Assembly: GCA_035637455.1 (NCBI GenBank)
Contig: DASPXE010000324.1
Coordinates: 1 to 29,517, forward strand
DNA: 29,517 nucleotides
Direction: 5' to 3'
From: 20CM-4-69-16 sp035637455
GTDB lineage: Bacteria > Gemmatimonadota > Gemmatimonadetes > Gemmatimonadales > GWC2-71-9
Made by a program: the position numbers and the translations under genes. Positions 22,629 to 29,496 of this stretch are shown here, piece after piece. Numbering within the stretch: the stretch's first letter is position 1; each line of letters opens with the position of its first letter. The notes below the pieces were generated by a model. It was not told the DNA's origin. It saw only the letters and a list, made by a program, of their open reading frames with translations, and ran no database searches.

Positions 22629-24104
22629 TCAGACGTCGTAATACAGGAAGAACTCGTACGGGTGCGGCCGCAGCGCGACCGGATCGACCTCCTTCGCCCG
22701 CTTGTAGGACAGCCACGTCTCAATCACGTCCTTCGTGAACACGCTCCCCTGGAGCAGGAAGTCTTGGTCTGCCTCGAGCGCGGCCAGCGACTCGGAGAGC
22801 GACCCGGGGGTGTTCTTTACGTGCTTGCGCTCCTCGGGCTCGAGCTCGTAGAGGTCCACGTCCATCGGCTTGGGCGGCTCGATCTTGTTCCTTACGCCGT
22901 CCAAGCCCGCCATGAGCAGCGCGGCGAACGTGAGGTATCCGTTGCTCGAAGGATCGGGCGCCCGGAACTCGATTCGCTTCGCCTTCGGCGACTTCGAGTA
23001 CACCGGGATGCGGCAGATCGCCGAGCGGTTGCGCTGCGAGTAGATGAGGTTGATCGGCGCCTCGTAGCCCGGGACCAGCCGCCGGTAGCTGTTGGTGGTG
23101 GGCGCCGCGAACGCGAGCAACGCCGCCGCGTGCTTGATCAGCCCGCCGATGTACCAGCGCGCGGTATCCGAGATCAAGCCGTACCCGTTCGGGTCGAAGA
23201 ACAGGTTCTTGGCGTCCTTCCAGAGGCTCATGTGCACGTGCATCCCGGAGCCGTTGTCCCCGAACATCGGCTTGGGCATGAACGTCGCCGTGTAGCCGTG
23301 CTGGTGGCAGACGTTCTTGACGATGTACTTGTACATCATCAGCTGATCGGCCATGCGAGTCAGCGTGGTGAACCGCATGTCGATCTCGGTCTGACCCGCG
23401 GTGCCCACCTCGTGGTGATGCACCTCGACGTCGATCCCCGACGCGATCATGGCGAGCATGATCTTGGACCGCAGGTCCTGGAGCTTGTCCACGGGAGGGA
23501 CGGGGAAGTAGCCCTCCTTGTGCCGCGGGCGATGACCAAGATTCGGGCCCCCGCCGTTCGTCCCCGAGTTCCAAATCCCCTCCTCGGAGTCGATGTGGTA
23601 GTAGCCCTCGTGCGCATTCTGGTCGAAGCGCACGGAGTTGAAGATGTAGAACTCGGCTTCCGGGCCGTAGTAGGCGGTCGTGGCGATCCCCGTTTTCACG
23701 AGATACTGCTCCGCCTTCTGCGCCACGTAGCGCGGGTCACGACTGTAGCGCTCGCCGGTCACCGGGTCGGCCACGTCACACGTGAGCGACAAGGTCGGCA
23801 CCTCGAGGCACGGATCCACGAACGCGCTCGCCGGGTCCGGGAACAGCAGCATGTCGCTCTCGTTGATCGCCTGAAACCCGCGAATCGAGGACCCGTCGAA
23901 CCCGATCCCTTCCTTGAACAGGTCGTCGGTCAGCTCCTTTAACGGGGTCGAAAAGTGCTGCCAGGTGCCCGGCAGGTCGGTGAACCTCAGATCGACCACC
24001 TGCACGCCCGCATCTTTGGCTTTGCGGATCACGTCGGCGGGCGTGGCGCCGGTGGCCGGCTTGGCTGCCGAGGTGGAGGTGGTATGGTCCAACGTCGCGG
24101 TCAT
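22629..24104 (-). CDS. glnA: Type I glutamine synthetase, GSI-beta class
   Basis: This is a 491-residue enzyme for ammonia assimilation into glutamine. It carries the full GSI core (GFDGSSIRGFQAINESD, PEAEFYIF, HHHEVGTAGQTEIDMRF, KPMFGDNGSGMHVHMS, NSYRRLVPGYEAPINLIYSQRNRSA). GSI-beta hallmarks are the insert around GHRPRHKEGYFPVPPVD and the adenylylation loop DVDLYELEPEER with Tyr419. It is therefore probably controlled by covalent AMP addition through a GlnE-type enzyme, which is not encoded here. The C-terminus ...HPYEFFLYYDV is canonical. AGGAG stands about 8 nt before the ATG, and a good promoter lies ~140 bp upstream. The N-terminus has an extra Ser/Thr/Ala stretch of about 20 residues. 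It is the first gene of the glutamine synthetase pair. Confidence 0.96.
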   Translation of the reverse strand: MTATLDHTTSTSAAKPATGATPADVIRKAKDAGVQVVDLRFTDLPGTWQHFSTPLKELTDDLFKEGIGFDGSSIRGFQAINESDMLLFPDPASAFVDPCLEVPTLSLTCDVADPVTGERYSRDPRYVAQKAEQYLVKTGIATTAYYGPEAEFYIFNSVRFDQNAHEGYYHIDSEEGIWNSGTNGGGPNLGHRPRHKEGYFPVPPVDKLQDLRSKIMLAMIASGIDVEVHHHEVGTAGQTEIDMRFTTLTRMADQLMMYKYIVKNVCHQHGYTATFMPKPMFGDNGSGMHVHMSLWKDAKNLFFDPNGYGLISDTARWYIGGLIKHAAALLAFAAPTTNSYRRLVPGYEAPINLIYSQRNRSAICRIPVYSKSPKAKRIEFRAPDPSSNGYLTFAALLMAGLDGVRNKIEPPKPMDVDLYELEPEERKHVKNTPGSLSESLAALEADQDFLLQGSVFTKDVIETWLSYKRAKEVDPVALRPHPYEFFLYYDV

Positions 24105-24241
24105 AAGGTCGCTCTCCTAAAGCGGTCTAGTTAATCGGGGCTCTTGCACGGGGGATGCCAGCAACGACGACAGCGCGACGCCGGGCCCGGGGCGACAGGC
24201 GCTCGAACATCTCACGAGGTGGATTGCGGCGGGCATGCGGG

Positions 24242-24270
24242 AACGTAAGGGCGCCGTGGCACGGTGTCAA
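24242..24270 (-). promoter_or_regulatory. Sigma-70-type promoter upstream of GSI-beta glnA
   Basis: On the minus strand a perfect TTGACA (24270-24265) is followed after 17 nt by TACGTT (24247-24242, weak -10). Start near 24235 leaves a leader of about 130 nt before the ATG at 24104. Short reading frames exist in the leader but none looks coding. No sigma-54 (-24/-12) motif was found. Confidence 0.5.
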
Positions 24271-24340
24271 CCGTTCTGTGTCTGAAACGCAACAGCGAGC
24301 TGGCTTGGTGGCTTGATAACGGGTCTCTCTGCACGTGTGA

Positions 24341-24379
24341 GCGCGAAATCGTGCAAAATATGCACGATTTTCCACGCGC
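24341..24379. repeat. Perfect 10-bp inverted repeat, possible operator or terminator
   Basis: AAATCGTGCA and TGCACGATTT (24346-24355 and 24361-24370) are perfect arms around AAATA. Outer GCGCG (24341-24345) and CGCGC (24375-24379) extend the pairing past a 4-nt bulge. It starts 5 bp beyond the stop of the small gene at 24384 and lies about 75 bp upstream of the glnA -35 box. It could end the small gene's transcript or bind a regulator of glnA. It is not the NtrC consensus, whose half-sites run TGCAC...GTGCA. Confidence 0.7.
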
Positions 24380-24383
24380 CCGG

Positions 24384-24686
24384 TCAGCCGTCCAGCGCTT
24401 CCACGAAGTGCCACAGCTCCACAGCCGAAAATTCACCGAACCTATCCTGAATCTCGCGCTCGGACCATTCCAGAAAGATCCAGCTGCTGGTGCGGCGCCG
24501 CTCGCCGCTCATAAAATGCAACCGTCCGCGCACCGGCCCGACGCGGCCAGCCGGGGCGCCGGGCAGCGGCGCGCCACCGCCCTCCAAGTCGGGCTGCATC
24601 TCGAGGTAGACCTCCCAGCGCTCGTCGCCACGCTTGAGCTCGCCCATGTGCTTGGCGCGGTCCTGGCCCGGGAAGGCGGCGCTCAT
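24384..24686 (-). CDS. Hypothetical 100-residue protein
   Basis: This is a 100-residue soluble protein of unknown family. Strands are likely at RWEVYLEMQPDL and RGRLHFMSGERRRTSSWIFLEWSE, where the end of the second strand reads into an acidic helix (EREIQDRFGEFSAVELWHFVEALDG). A Gly/Pro loop sits between them. The mixed strand/helix pattern and its tryptophans look like a real folded protein. It is divergent from the zinc-ribbon gene, and four tandem octamer repeats (24691-24722) stand directly upstream of its ATG. No ribosome-binding site is obvious. Confidence 0.55.
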   Translation of the reverse strand: MSAAFPGQDRAKHMGELKRGDERWEVYLEMQPDLEGGGAPLPGAPAGRVGPVRGRLHFMSGERRRTSSWIFLEWSEREIQDRFGEFSAVELWHFVEALDG

Positions 24687-24690
24687 GAGG

Positions 24691-24722
24691 CGGCGGTCAG
24701 GCGGTCGGGCGGACAGGCGGTC
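24691..24722. repeat. Four tandem octamers NGGCGGWC
   Basis: CGGCGGTC, AGGCGGTC, GGGCGGAC and AGGCGGTC follow head to tail in the divergent gap between the small hypothetical gene and the zinc-ribbon gene. The same octamer family occurs at 20042-20117. The G-rich strand has GG pairs spaced for G-quadruplex formation. Confidence 0.75.
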
Positions 24723-24789
24723 GCGTAGTGACCCACGCGGGATACACTACGCTCCCTGGCGGATTCCTGCCAGTTAGATTCCGGCCTCC

Positions 24790-25488
24790 ATGACCTGTCA
24801 CGCGTGCGGTGCTCCACTCACGGCCACGGCGAGGTTTTGTCACAAGTGCGGCGCTCAGGTGGCAGGCGCCCAGGCGGCCGGGTGGCGGGTTGGGCTGCCG
24901 TGGGCCGTGGCGGGCGCGGCGCTGGGGGCGCTCGTCGCCGTGCTGCTGCTCCGCCTCGGGGGCGGGTCGGGAGGCGGAAGGCGGGAAGTGGGAGGGGTGG
25001 GGGATGAGCCGGCTGCCGCATCCCCCATCACGCCTCCCGACATCTCGCAGATGTCCCCCGAGGAGCGGGCCACACGGCTCTACAACCGGGTGATGACCCT
25101 GCATTCGCAGGGGAAGTCCGACAGTGCTGGGTTCTTCCTGCCGATGGCGTTGCAGGCGTATGCCATGTTGCCGGCGCTCGACGTCGACGCGCGCTACCAC
25201 CTTGGCGTGCTCGACCTGACGGGCGGGGATTACGCCGCGGCGCTCGCGCAGGCGGATTCCATCCGCCGCGCCGTCCCGACGCATCTGTTCGCGTTCATGC
25301 TACGCGCCCGCGCGCTCGAGCTGCGGCGCGACCCCGCGGGCGCGCACCGCGCGTACCGCGACTTCCTCCAGAACGAGGCAGCCGAGCGGGACCGCAAGCG
25401 ACCCGAATACAGCGATCACCAGGACAACCTCGACGCCTTCCACGCGCAGGCGACGCAGCTCACGGCCGGACGGACTCGTGCCCGCTGA
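24790..25488 (+). CDS. Zinc-ribbon, single-helix membrane protein with TPR-like domain
   Basis: This is a 232-residue protein. Residues 1-22 form a zinc ribbon (CHACGAPL...FCHKCG). A single membrane helix follows at ~33-55 (LPWAVAGAALGALVAVLLLRL), then a Gly/Arg-rich linker (GGGSGGGRREVGGVG) encoded by a very G-rich stretch. The C-terminal ~150 residues are helical with TPR-like spacing (ARYHLGVLDLTGGDYAAALAQADSI, HLFAFMLRARALELRRDPAGAHRAY). The ribbon should be cytoplasmic and the repeat domain periplasmic. This layout is common in scaffold-like proteins of unknown role. The 3' end overlaps the next gene by 11 nt, suggesting co-expression. The start follows from the zinc ribbon beginning at residue 3. 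Confidence 0.75.
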   Translation: MTCHACGAPLTATARFCHKCGAQVAGAQAAGWRVGLPWAVAGAALGALVAVLLLRLGGGSGGGRREVGGVGDEPAAASPITPPDISQMSPEERATRLYNRVMTLHSQGKSDSAGFFLPMALQAYAMLPALDVDARYHLGVLDLTGGDYAAALAQADSIRRAVPTHLFAFMLRARALELRRDPAGAHRAYRDFLQNEAAERDRKRPEYSDHQDNLDAFHAQATQLTAGRTRAR

Positions 25489-26347
25489 TCCCGGGCGCAC
25501 CATCCACCTCGCGCACAGCCCGGACGCCGACGACGCGTTCATGTTTTGGGCGCTGGCCGCCGGCAAGATCGACACCGGCGCCCGGCGCTACGAGCATGAG
25601 CTCGCCGACATCGAGACGTTGAACCGCCGCGCCCTCAACGGCGAGCTCGAGGTGACGGCGGTGTCGCTGCACGCGTACGCGCACCTCGCCGACCGGTACG
25701 CGCTGCTCGCGCACGGCGCGAGCATCGGCGACCGCTACGGGCCCCGCATCGTGGCGCGCACTCCGCGACCGGCCGACCCTCGCGGCGCCCTCGCCGCGGG
25801 GGGAGGCGCGCTGGTGGCGGTGCCCGGCGAGCTCACGACCGCTTTCCTGACGCTCAAGCTGTATCAGCCCGCCGCGCGGCACGTCGTCGTCCCGTTCGAT
25901 CAGATCGAAGACTACGTGACCGCGGGGCGCGCGGATGCGGGCCTCTTGATCCACGAAGGACAGCTCACGTACGGCGACCGCGGTCTGCACCTCTGGGTCG
26001 ACATGGGCGAGTGGTGGTACGAGGAGACACACGGCCTGCCGCTCCCCCTCGGCGGCAACGTGGTGCGGCGCGACCTGGGAGCCGCGCTCATGCGCGACAT
26101 CGCGCGCGACCTGAAAGCGAGCATCCAGTACGGACTGCGGCACCGCGCGGAGGCGCTCGCGCACGCGAAGGGATTCAGCCGCGGACTCGATGACACGCGC
26201 ACCGACCGGTTCATCGGGATGTACGTGAACGCGTACACCATCGACTACGGTCCCCAGGGGCGTCGCGCCGTGACCGAGTTGCTGGGGCGGGCTGAGCGCG
26301 CGGGCTTGCTCCCGGGGCCGGTGGAAGTCACGTTCGTGGAGGGTTAG
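25478..26347 (+). CDS. MqnA/MqnD-family protein (menaquinone futalosine pathway type)
   Basis: This is a 289-residue protein related to MqnA/MqnD, enzymes with a periplasmic-binding-protein fold that act in the futalosine route to menaquinone. The N-terminus HLAHSPDADDAFMFWALAAGKI is the family's opening motif. Other landmarks are NGELEVTAVSLHAYAHLADRYALL, VAVPGELTTAFLTLKLY, the hinge IEDYVTAGRADAGLLIHEGQLTYGDRGL and the C-terminal MYVNAYTIDYG. The HSPDADDAF version differs from classical MqnD (SPCPNDTF), so it may be a subfamily with another small-molecule substrate. There is no signal peptide, so it is cytoplasmic. It has a GTG start, overlaps the zinc-ribbon gene, and lies 13 bp before the HD-GYP gene. 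Confidence 0.8.
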   Translation: MPADPGRTIHLAHSPDADDAFMFWALAAGKIDTGARRYEHELADIETLNRRALNGELEVTAVSLHAYAHLADRYALLAHGASIGDRYGPRIVARTPRPADPRGALAAGGGALVAVPGELTTAFLTLKLYQPAARHVVVPFDQIEDYVTAGRADAGLLIHEGQLTYGDRGLHLWVDMGEWWYEETHGLPLPLGGNVVRRDLGAALMRDIARDLKASIQYGLRHRAEALAHAKGFSRGLDDTRTDRFIGMYVNAYTIDYGPQGRRAVTELLGRAERAGLLPGPVEVTFVEG

Positions 26348-26360
26348 CGGGAGGAGGACC

Positions 26361-27431
26361 ATGGTGGCTGAGAATACGGGGCCCGTCCAGGTGCTGGTCG
26401 TGGACGACGAGGAGCCGATCCGCAACGCCCTCAAGAAGTTCCTCGCCCAGCAGCAGTTCGAGGTCTACGCCGCCGGGTCGGGGGAGGAGGCGCTGCAGCA
26501 GTTGCGGCGCCACCGCGTCTCGCTCATGCTGTGCGACATCCGCATGCCGGGCACGAGCGGCGTGGACCTCGTGCCCCAGGCCCTCGAGATCGAACCCGAG
26601 CTCGCCATCCTGATGCTCACGGCTGTCAATGACGCCACCAGCGCCGCCCTGTGCATGCAGCGTGGCGCCATGGACTACCTCACCAAGCCGATCGAACTCG
26701 CCGATCTGGGCCGCGCGGTGCAGCGCGCCCTGAAACGGCGTGAGATGCTGCTCGAGAACCGGCACTTGAACCAGTGGCTCAAGGAAGAAGTCACGACCCG
26801 TACCGCGGAGCTCCACCGGGAGCGCGACAAGCTGGAGCGGATTTCCGTCGCCACGCTGGAGGCGCTGGTGAACGCGCTCGAAGCGAAAGACCCCTACATG
26901 CGCGGCCACTCTGCGCGCGTCGCGGACCTCGCTGCCACGCTCGCCCACCAACTCGGCCTGTCGGACGAGGAGCTCGAGCGGGTGCGGGTGGCGGGCCGCT
27001 TGCACGACATCGGCAAGATCGGGACGCGGGAGTCCGTGCTGAATAAACAGGGCGCCCTCACGCCCGAAGAGTTCGAGCACGTGAAGCAGCACGTCCTGAT
27101 CGGCTCCCAGATCCTCGCACCGCTGTCACACCTTGGCGACATCATTACGGCAGTGCGCGGCCACCACGAGCGCTGGGACGGCACCGGCTACCCGGACGGA
27201 CTGCGCGGCGAGGAGATTCCACACGCGGCCCGCATCATCGGCGCCGCCGAGGTCTACGATGCCCTCAGCACGTCGCGAGCCTATCAGGAGAAGATGACGC
27301 CCGACCACGCGGTGCAGCGCATGGCCGATCTCTCGGGGACGGTGCTCGACCCCACCGTCTACGATGCCCTCGTGACGGTTGTGGGGCGACGCGGGACGCT
27401 GGTGTTCTTGGACGAGGGCGGCGGCACTTGA
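26361..27431 (+). CDS. Response regulator with HD-GYP output (cyclic-di-GMP phosphodiesterase type)
   Basis: This is a 356-residue protein. The receiver domain (about 8-120) has the acidic pair D15-D16, phospho-acceptor Asp59 (LMLCDIRMPG), Thr in LTAVND and Lys in LTKPIEL. A helical/coiled segment (~125-165) leads to an HD-GYP domain with GHSARVADLA, the GRLHDIGKIG HD pair, HVLIGSQIL, HHERWDGTGYPDGL and ARIIGAAEVYDALSTSRAY. Such proteins hydrolyse cyclic-di-GMP on phosphorylation by a sensor kinase; no kinase is encoded nearby. Glu297 stands where the family usually has the Asp of DVxDAL, a metal ligand in solved structures, so activity may be altered. GGAGGAGG precedes the ATG. Confidence 0.93.
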   Translation: MVAENTGPVQVLVVDDEEPIRNALKKFLAQQQFEVYAAGSGEEALQQLRRHRVSLMLCDIRMPGTSGVDLVPQALEIEPELAILMLTAVNDATSAALCMQRGAMDYLTKPIELADLGRAVQRALKRREMLLENRHLNQWLKEEVTTRTAELHRERDKLERISVATLEALVNALEAKDPYMRGHSARVADLAATLAHQLGLSDEELERVRVAGRLHDIGKIGTRESVLNKQGALTPEEFEHVKQHVLIGSQILAPLSHLGDIITAVRGHHERWDGTGYPDGLRGEEIPHAARIIGAAEVYDALSTSRAYQEKMTPDHAVQRMADLSGTVLDPTVYDALVTVVGRRGTLVFLDEGGGT

Positions 27432-27473
27432 GTCGCGGCTGAAGCCGCGGCTCGGCCCTGCCGCTCAAGCGGC
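27430..27473. repeat. Two adjacent hairpins in a gene junction (REP-like)
   Basis: The first dyad has 10-nt arms (27430-27439 and 27444-27453, 9 of 10 paired) around TGAA, with core CGCGGC-TGAA-GCCGCG. The second has 5-bp perfect arms GCCGC and GCGGC around TCAA (27460-27473). They fill the 51-bp gap between the HD-GYP and NDUFA9-like genes. They could stabilise or end transcripts, or be a dispersed palindromic element. No U-run follows. Confidence 0.65.
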
Positions 27474-27482
27474 CCCCATCCC

Positions 27483-28382
27483 ATGCTGGTGGCGCTGACA
27501 GGCGGCACTGGGTTCGTTGGCCGACACGTCGCGGCCACGCTCGTGCGCCGGGGACACCACGTCCGAGCGCTGGTGCGCGACCCGGGGCAGGCCGGCGTCC
27601 TTACCGACCTGGGCGCGGAACTGGTGACTGGACGCCTCGACGACCGCGTGGCTCTGGAACAGCTCGCCCGCGACGCCGAGACGGTCATCCATCTCGTCGG
27701 CATCATCGTCGAGCAAGGCTCCCAGACCTTCGCGGCGGTGCACGTGGAAGGCACCCGGGCTGTGCTTGCCGCCGCCCGCGCCGCGGGCGTGCGGCGCTTC
27801 CTCCATATGAGCGCCGTGGGAGCGCGGGATGAGCCCGGCGCCACGCCGTACCACCGCACGAAGTCCCAGGCCGAACGGCTGGTGGCGGACTCAGGGGTGT
27901 CGCACGCGATCTTCCGGCCTTCGATCATCAACGGTCCCGAGAGCGCGCCCATCCGCCTGCTGGCGCGGCTGCACCGCTGGTCGCCGGTCGTTCCCGTGGT
28001 CGGAGACGGCCGCTTTCCAACGCAGCCCGTCTGGATCGAAGACGTCGCGCTGGCGTTCGCCCTCGCCGCAGAACGGCCCGACACGAGCGGTGTGTTCGAG
28101 CTTGGGGGGCCTCAGGTTCTGACCTACGAAGAGTTCTTGCTCGCCATCGGGCGGGCGGCCGGGCGCTCCCGTCCCTTGATTCATGTTCCGCTCGGCCTCG
28201 TCCGGACCGTGACGGGAGGGTTCGATTTCCTTGGGCCCACCGCCCCCATCACGAGCGACCAGCTCCAGATGTTGATCGAGGGAAGTGCGACGCCGGCGAA
28301 CGCGATCGAGTCGGTGTTCGGGATCGAGCCGCTCGAGTTTGAGGAGGGACTGCGACGTTATCTCGGGCCGGTGCGGATGTAG
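27483..28382 (+). CDS. NAD(P)-binding SDR protein, complex I NDUFA9-like family
   Basis: This is a 299-residue atypical short-chain dehydrogenase. It has the Rossmann nucleotide motif TGGTGFVGRHV at residues 6-16. NDUFA9-like landmarks follow: VIHLVGIIVEQGSQTFAAVHVEGT, RFLHMSAVGARDEPGATPYHRTKSQAE, IFRPSIINGP, VVPVVGDGRFPTQPVWIEDVA and FELGGPQVLTYEEFL. In mitochondria the homologue is an accessory subunit of complex I. In bacteria it is usually a soluble or membrane-associated NAD(P)-binding protein with unclear substrate, sometimes linked to quinone or lipid metabolism. The catalytic Tyr/Lys pair may be YHRTK. It follows the HD-GYP gene after two hairpins, and no ribosome-binding site is evident. 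Confidence 0.87.
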   Translation: MLVALTGGTGFVGRHVAATLVRRGHHVRALVRDPGQAGVLTDLGAELVTGRLDDRVALEQLARDAETVIHLVGIIVEQGSQTFAAVHVEGTRAVLAAARAAGVRRFLHMSAVGARDEPGATPYHRTKSQAERLVADSGVSHAIFRPSIINGPESAPIRLLARLHRWSPVVPVVGDGRFPTQPVWIEDVALAFALAAERPDTSGVFELGGPQVLTYEEFLLAIGRAAGRSRPLIHVPLGLVRTVTGGFDFLGPTAPITSDQLQMLIEGSATPANAIESVFGIEPLEFEEGLRRYLGPVRM

Positions 28383-28390
28383 GGCCGTTC

Positions 28391-28410
28391 CTTGAGTCCT
28401 ATCACTCAAG
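28391..28410. terminator. Bidirectional hairpin between convergent genes
   Basis: CTTGAGT and ACTCAAG are perfect 7-bp arms around CCTATC. The dyad lies between the stop of the NDUFA9-like gene (28382) and the stop of the AraC-like gene (28406), overlapping the latter. It is placed to end transcripts from both sides but lacks a long T-run. Confidence 0.5.
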
Positions 28411-29356
28411 CGACGAGATGCGCGGCAAGTTCGTTCGCCCTCTCGCGGGCGATCCCGCAACGGTCGGCGAAGCCCAGAAGAACACGCTCGAACTCGCGCA
28501 CCGAGGTGCCTGGTTCTCGGAGGAAGGCCGGTGCCAACAGGCGGTGTCTGAGCCGCCAGAGCTTCTGCGAATCCACGCCGAGGTACGCCGCAACCCTACA
28601 AGTACGGGTCTGTGTTGCGGCGGCTGTGTAAGCCGCCACTAGGAGCGTGATCCAGTCGAGCATCTCTTTGGGCGGAGGCAGGCTTGCGTCGCCGCACGCT
28701 CGCTCAAGTGTGCGAACGCCAACGTGTAAGTCGTGCGAGACCGAGTACACGGTCAGCGCGCCCTGGTCCTTGGAGTAACACAGGTGCGCGACCGCTTGCC
28801 GGCAGAAGCGTGCCACGTTGGGGTCGGGCGGCATGAGGCTCACAATCGTGCTTCCGATGACTTCGCCGGGAGCGTTGCGAACCAGGTCCCGCATCGCCGC
28901 TCTCAATCGTATGACCTGCTCACGGTCACGAAGCTGGAACTCCGCGGTGAGACAGGGAGCGGAACCGCACCGCACGAGCAAACTGGCGACGTCCGTTCTC
29001 GTGGGGACGAAGAGGAGAACCGGCACCGCAGGGTGCGACGTCGTGACGCAGCGCAGCAGGTGCAGCGCGACGTCGTTCCAGGGTGCGAGGTCGTACACCC
29101 AAAGGCGAGTGCCCCTCGGTAACCGGCACTCACCGTCGACTGCCTCACATTCCTCCAGCTCCCACCCCTCTTGCTCGGCGGCGTTACGAACCCAGGGACG
29201 GGCGAGGTGATCCGAGACCGACGAGGCTGCCACGCCGGTCGCCGCGCATGGCGAGGCTCGGACGCCGGACCGTGGACACGGCGCCACACCAAGCCCGCCA
29301 CTCGCCGGCCGCCAACGTTGCGTCCACGCAGCGCCTGGTGCGACGTGCATTGTCAC
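28406..29356 (-). CDS. AraC-like helix-turn-helix regulator (atypical)
   Basis: This is up to 316 residues from a GTG at 29356; ATG at 29350 is an alternative. The first ~50 residues are low-complexity, so the true start may be further in. The middle (WVYDLAPWNDVALHLLRCVTTSHPAVPVLLFVPT, then LRDREQVIRLRAAMRDLV) looks like an alpha/beta, receiver-like sensing domain. The C-terminal ~120 residues are helical with two possible HTH units (YSVSHDLHVGVRTLERACGDASLPPPKEMLDW and RTCRVAAYLGVDSQKLWRLRHRLL), where the SVSHDLHVGVRTLERA pattern is AraC-like. I would call it a transcription regulator of unknown target. Its start overlaps the stop of an upstream 47-codon ORF (GTGA). Confidence 0.6.
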   Translation of the reverse strand: MTMHVAPGAAWTQRWRPASGGLGVAPCPRSGVRASPCAATGVAASSVSDHLARPWVRNAAEQEGWELEECEAVDGECRLPRGTRLWVYDLAPWNDVALHLLRCVTTSHPAVPVLLFVPTRTDVASLLVRCGSAPCLTAEFQLRDREQVIRLRAAMRDLVRNAPGEVIGSTIVSLMPPDPNVARFCRQAVAHLCYSKDQGALTVYSVSHDLHVGVRTLERACGDASLPPPKEMLDWITLLVAAYTAAATQTRTCRVAAYLGVDSQKLWRLRHRLLAPAFLREPGTSVREFERVLLGFADRCGIARERANELAAHLVA

Positions 29357-29496
29357 GTTAGTCGTGATCCCGTCTGACGATGGAGTAGCACGAGCGGCGT
29401 CGCAGCAAGGAGGGTTGCCGAAAGAAACGTACCAGACCCAGCCTTCTTGCGGCGATCTGCGCCCGGGATCATCCCTGTCGCTTTCAGCATCCGCAT
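29353..29496 (-). CDS. Possible 47-residue small protein coupled to the AraC-like gene
   Basis: An ATG at 29496 opens 47 codons ending in TGA at 29355-29353, which overlaps the GTG start of the regulator gene (GTGA). The peptide has a basic N-terminal part (MRMLKATG, DRRKKAG) and then a hydrophobic segment (GTFLSATLLAATPLVLL) like a single membrane anchor or signal sequence, ending HRQTGSRLT. The frame also remains open upstream to the window edge, so it could be the end of a longer gene. The coupling suggests that it is translated, but evidence is limited. Confidence 0.3.
   Translation of the reverse strand: MRMLKATGMIPGADRRKKAGSGTFLSATLLAATPLVLLHRQTGSRLT

Noticed and set aside
24346..24370. 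Palindrome as an NtrC site
   Set aside because: NtrC half-sites are TGCAC...GTGCA; here the order is GTGCA...TGCAC, and the nearby promoter is sigma-70-like rather than sigma-54.
24127..24414. Minus-strand open frame of 95 codons across the glnA leader
   Set aside because: It overlaps the end of the small gene and the promoter, is rich in Arg/Pro/Cys and contains the palindrome; it looks non-coding.
24264..24728. Plus-strand open frame of 154 codons over the glnA upstream region
   Set aside because: It runs opposite the 100-residue gene and through the palindrome and octamer repeats, and the translation has no fold-like pattern.
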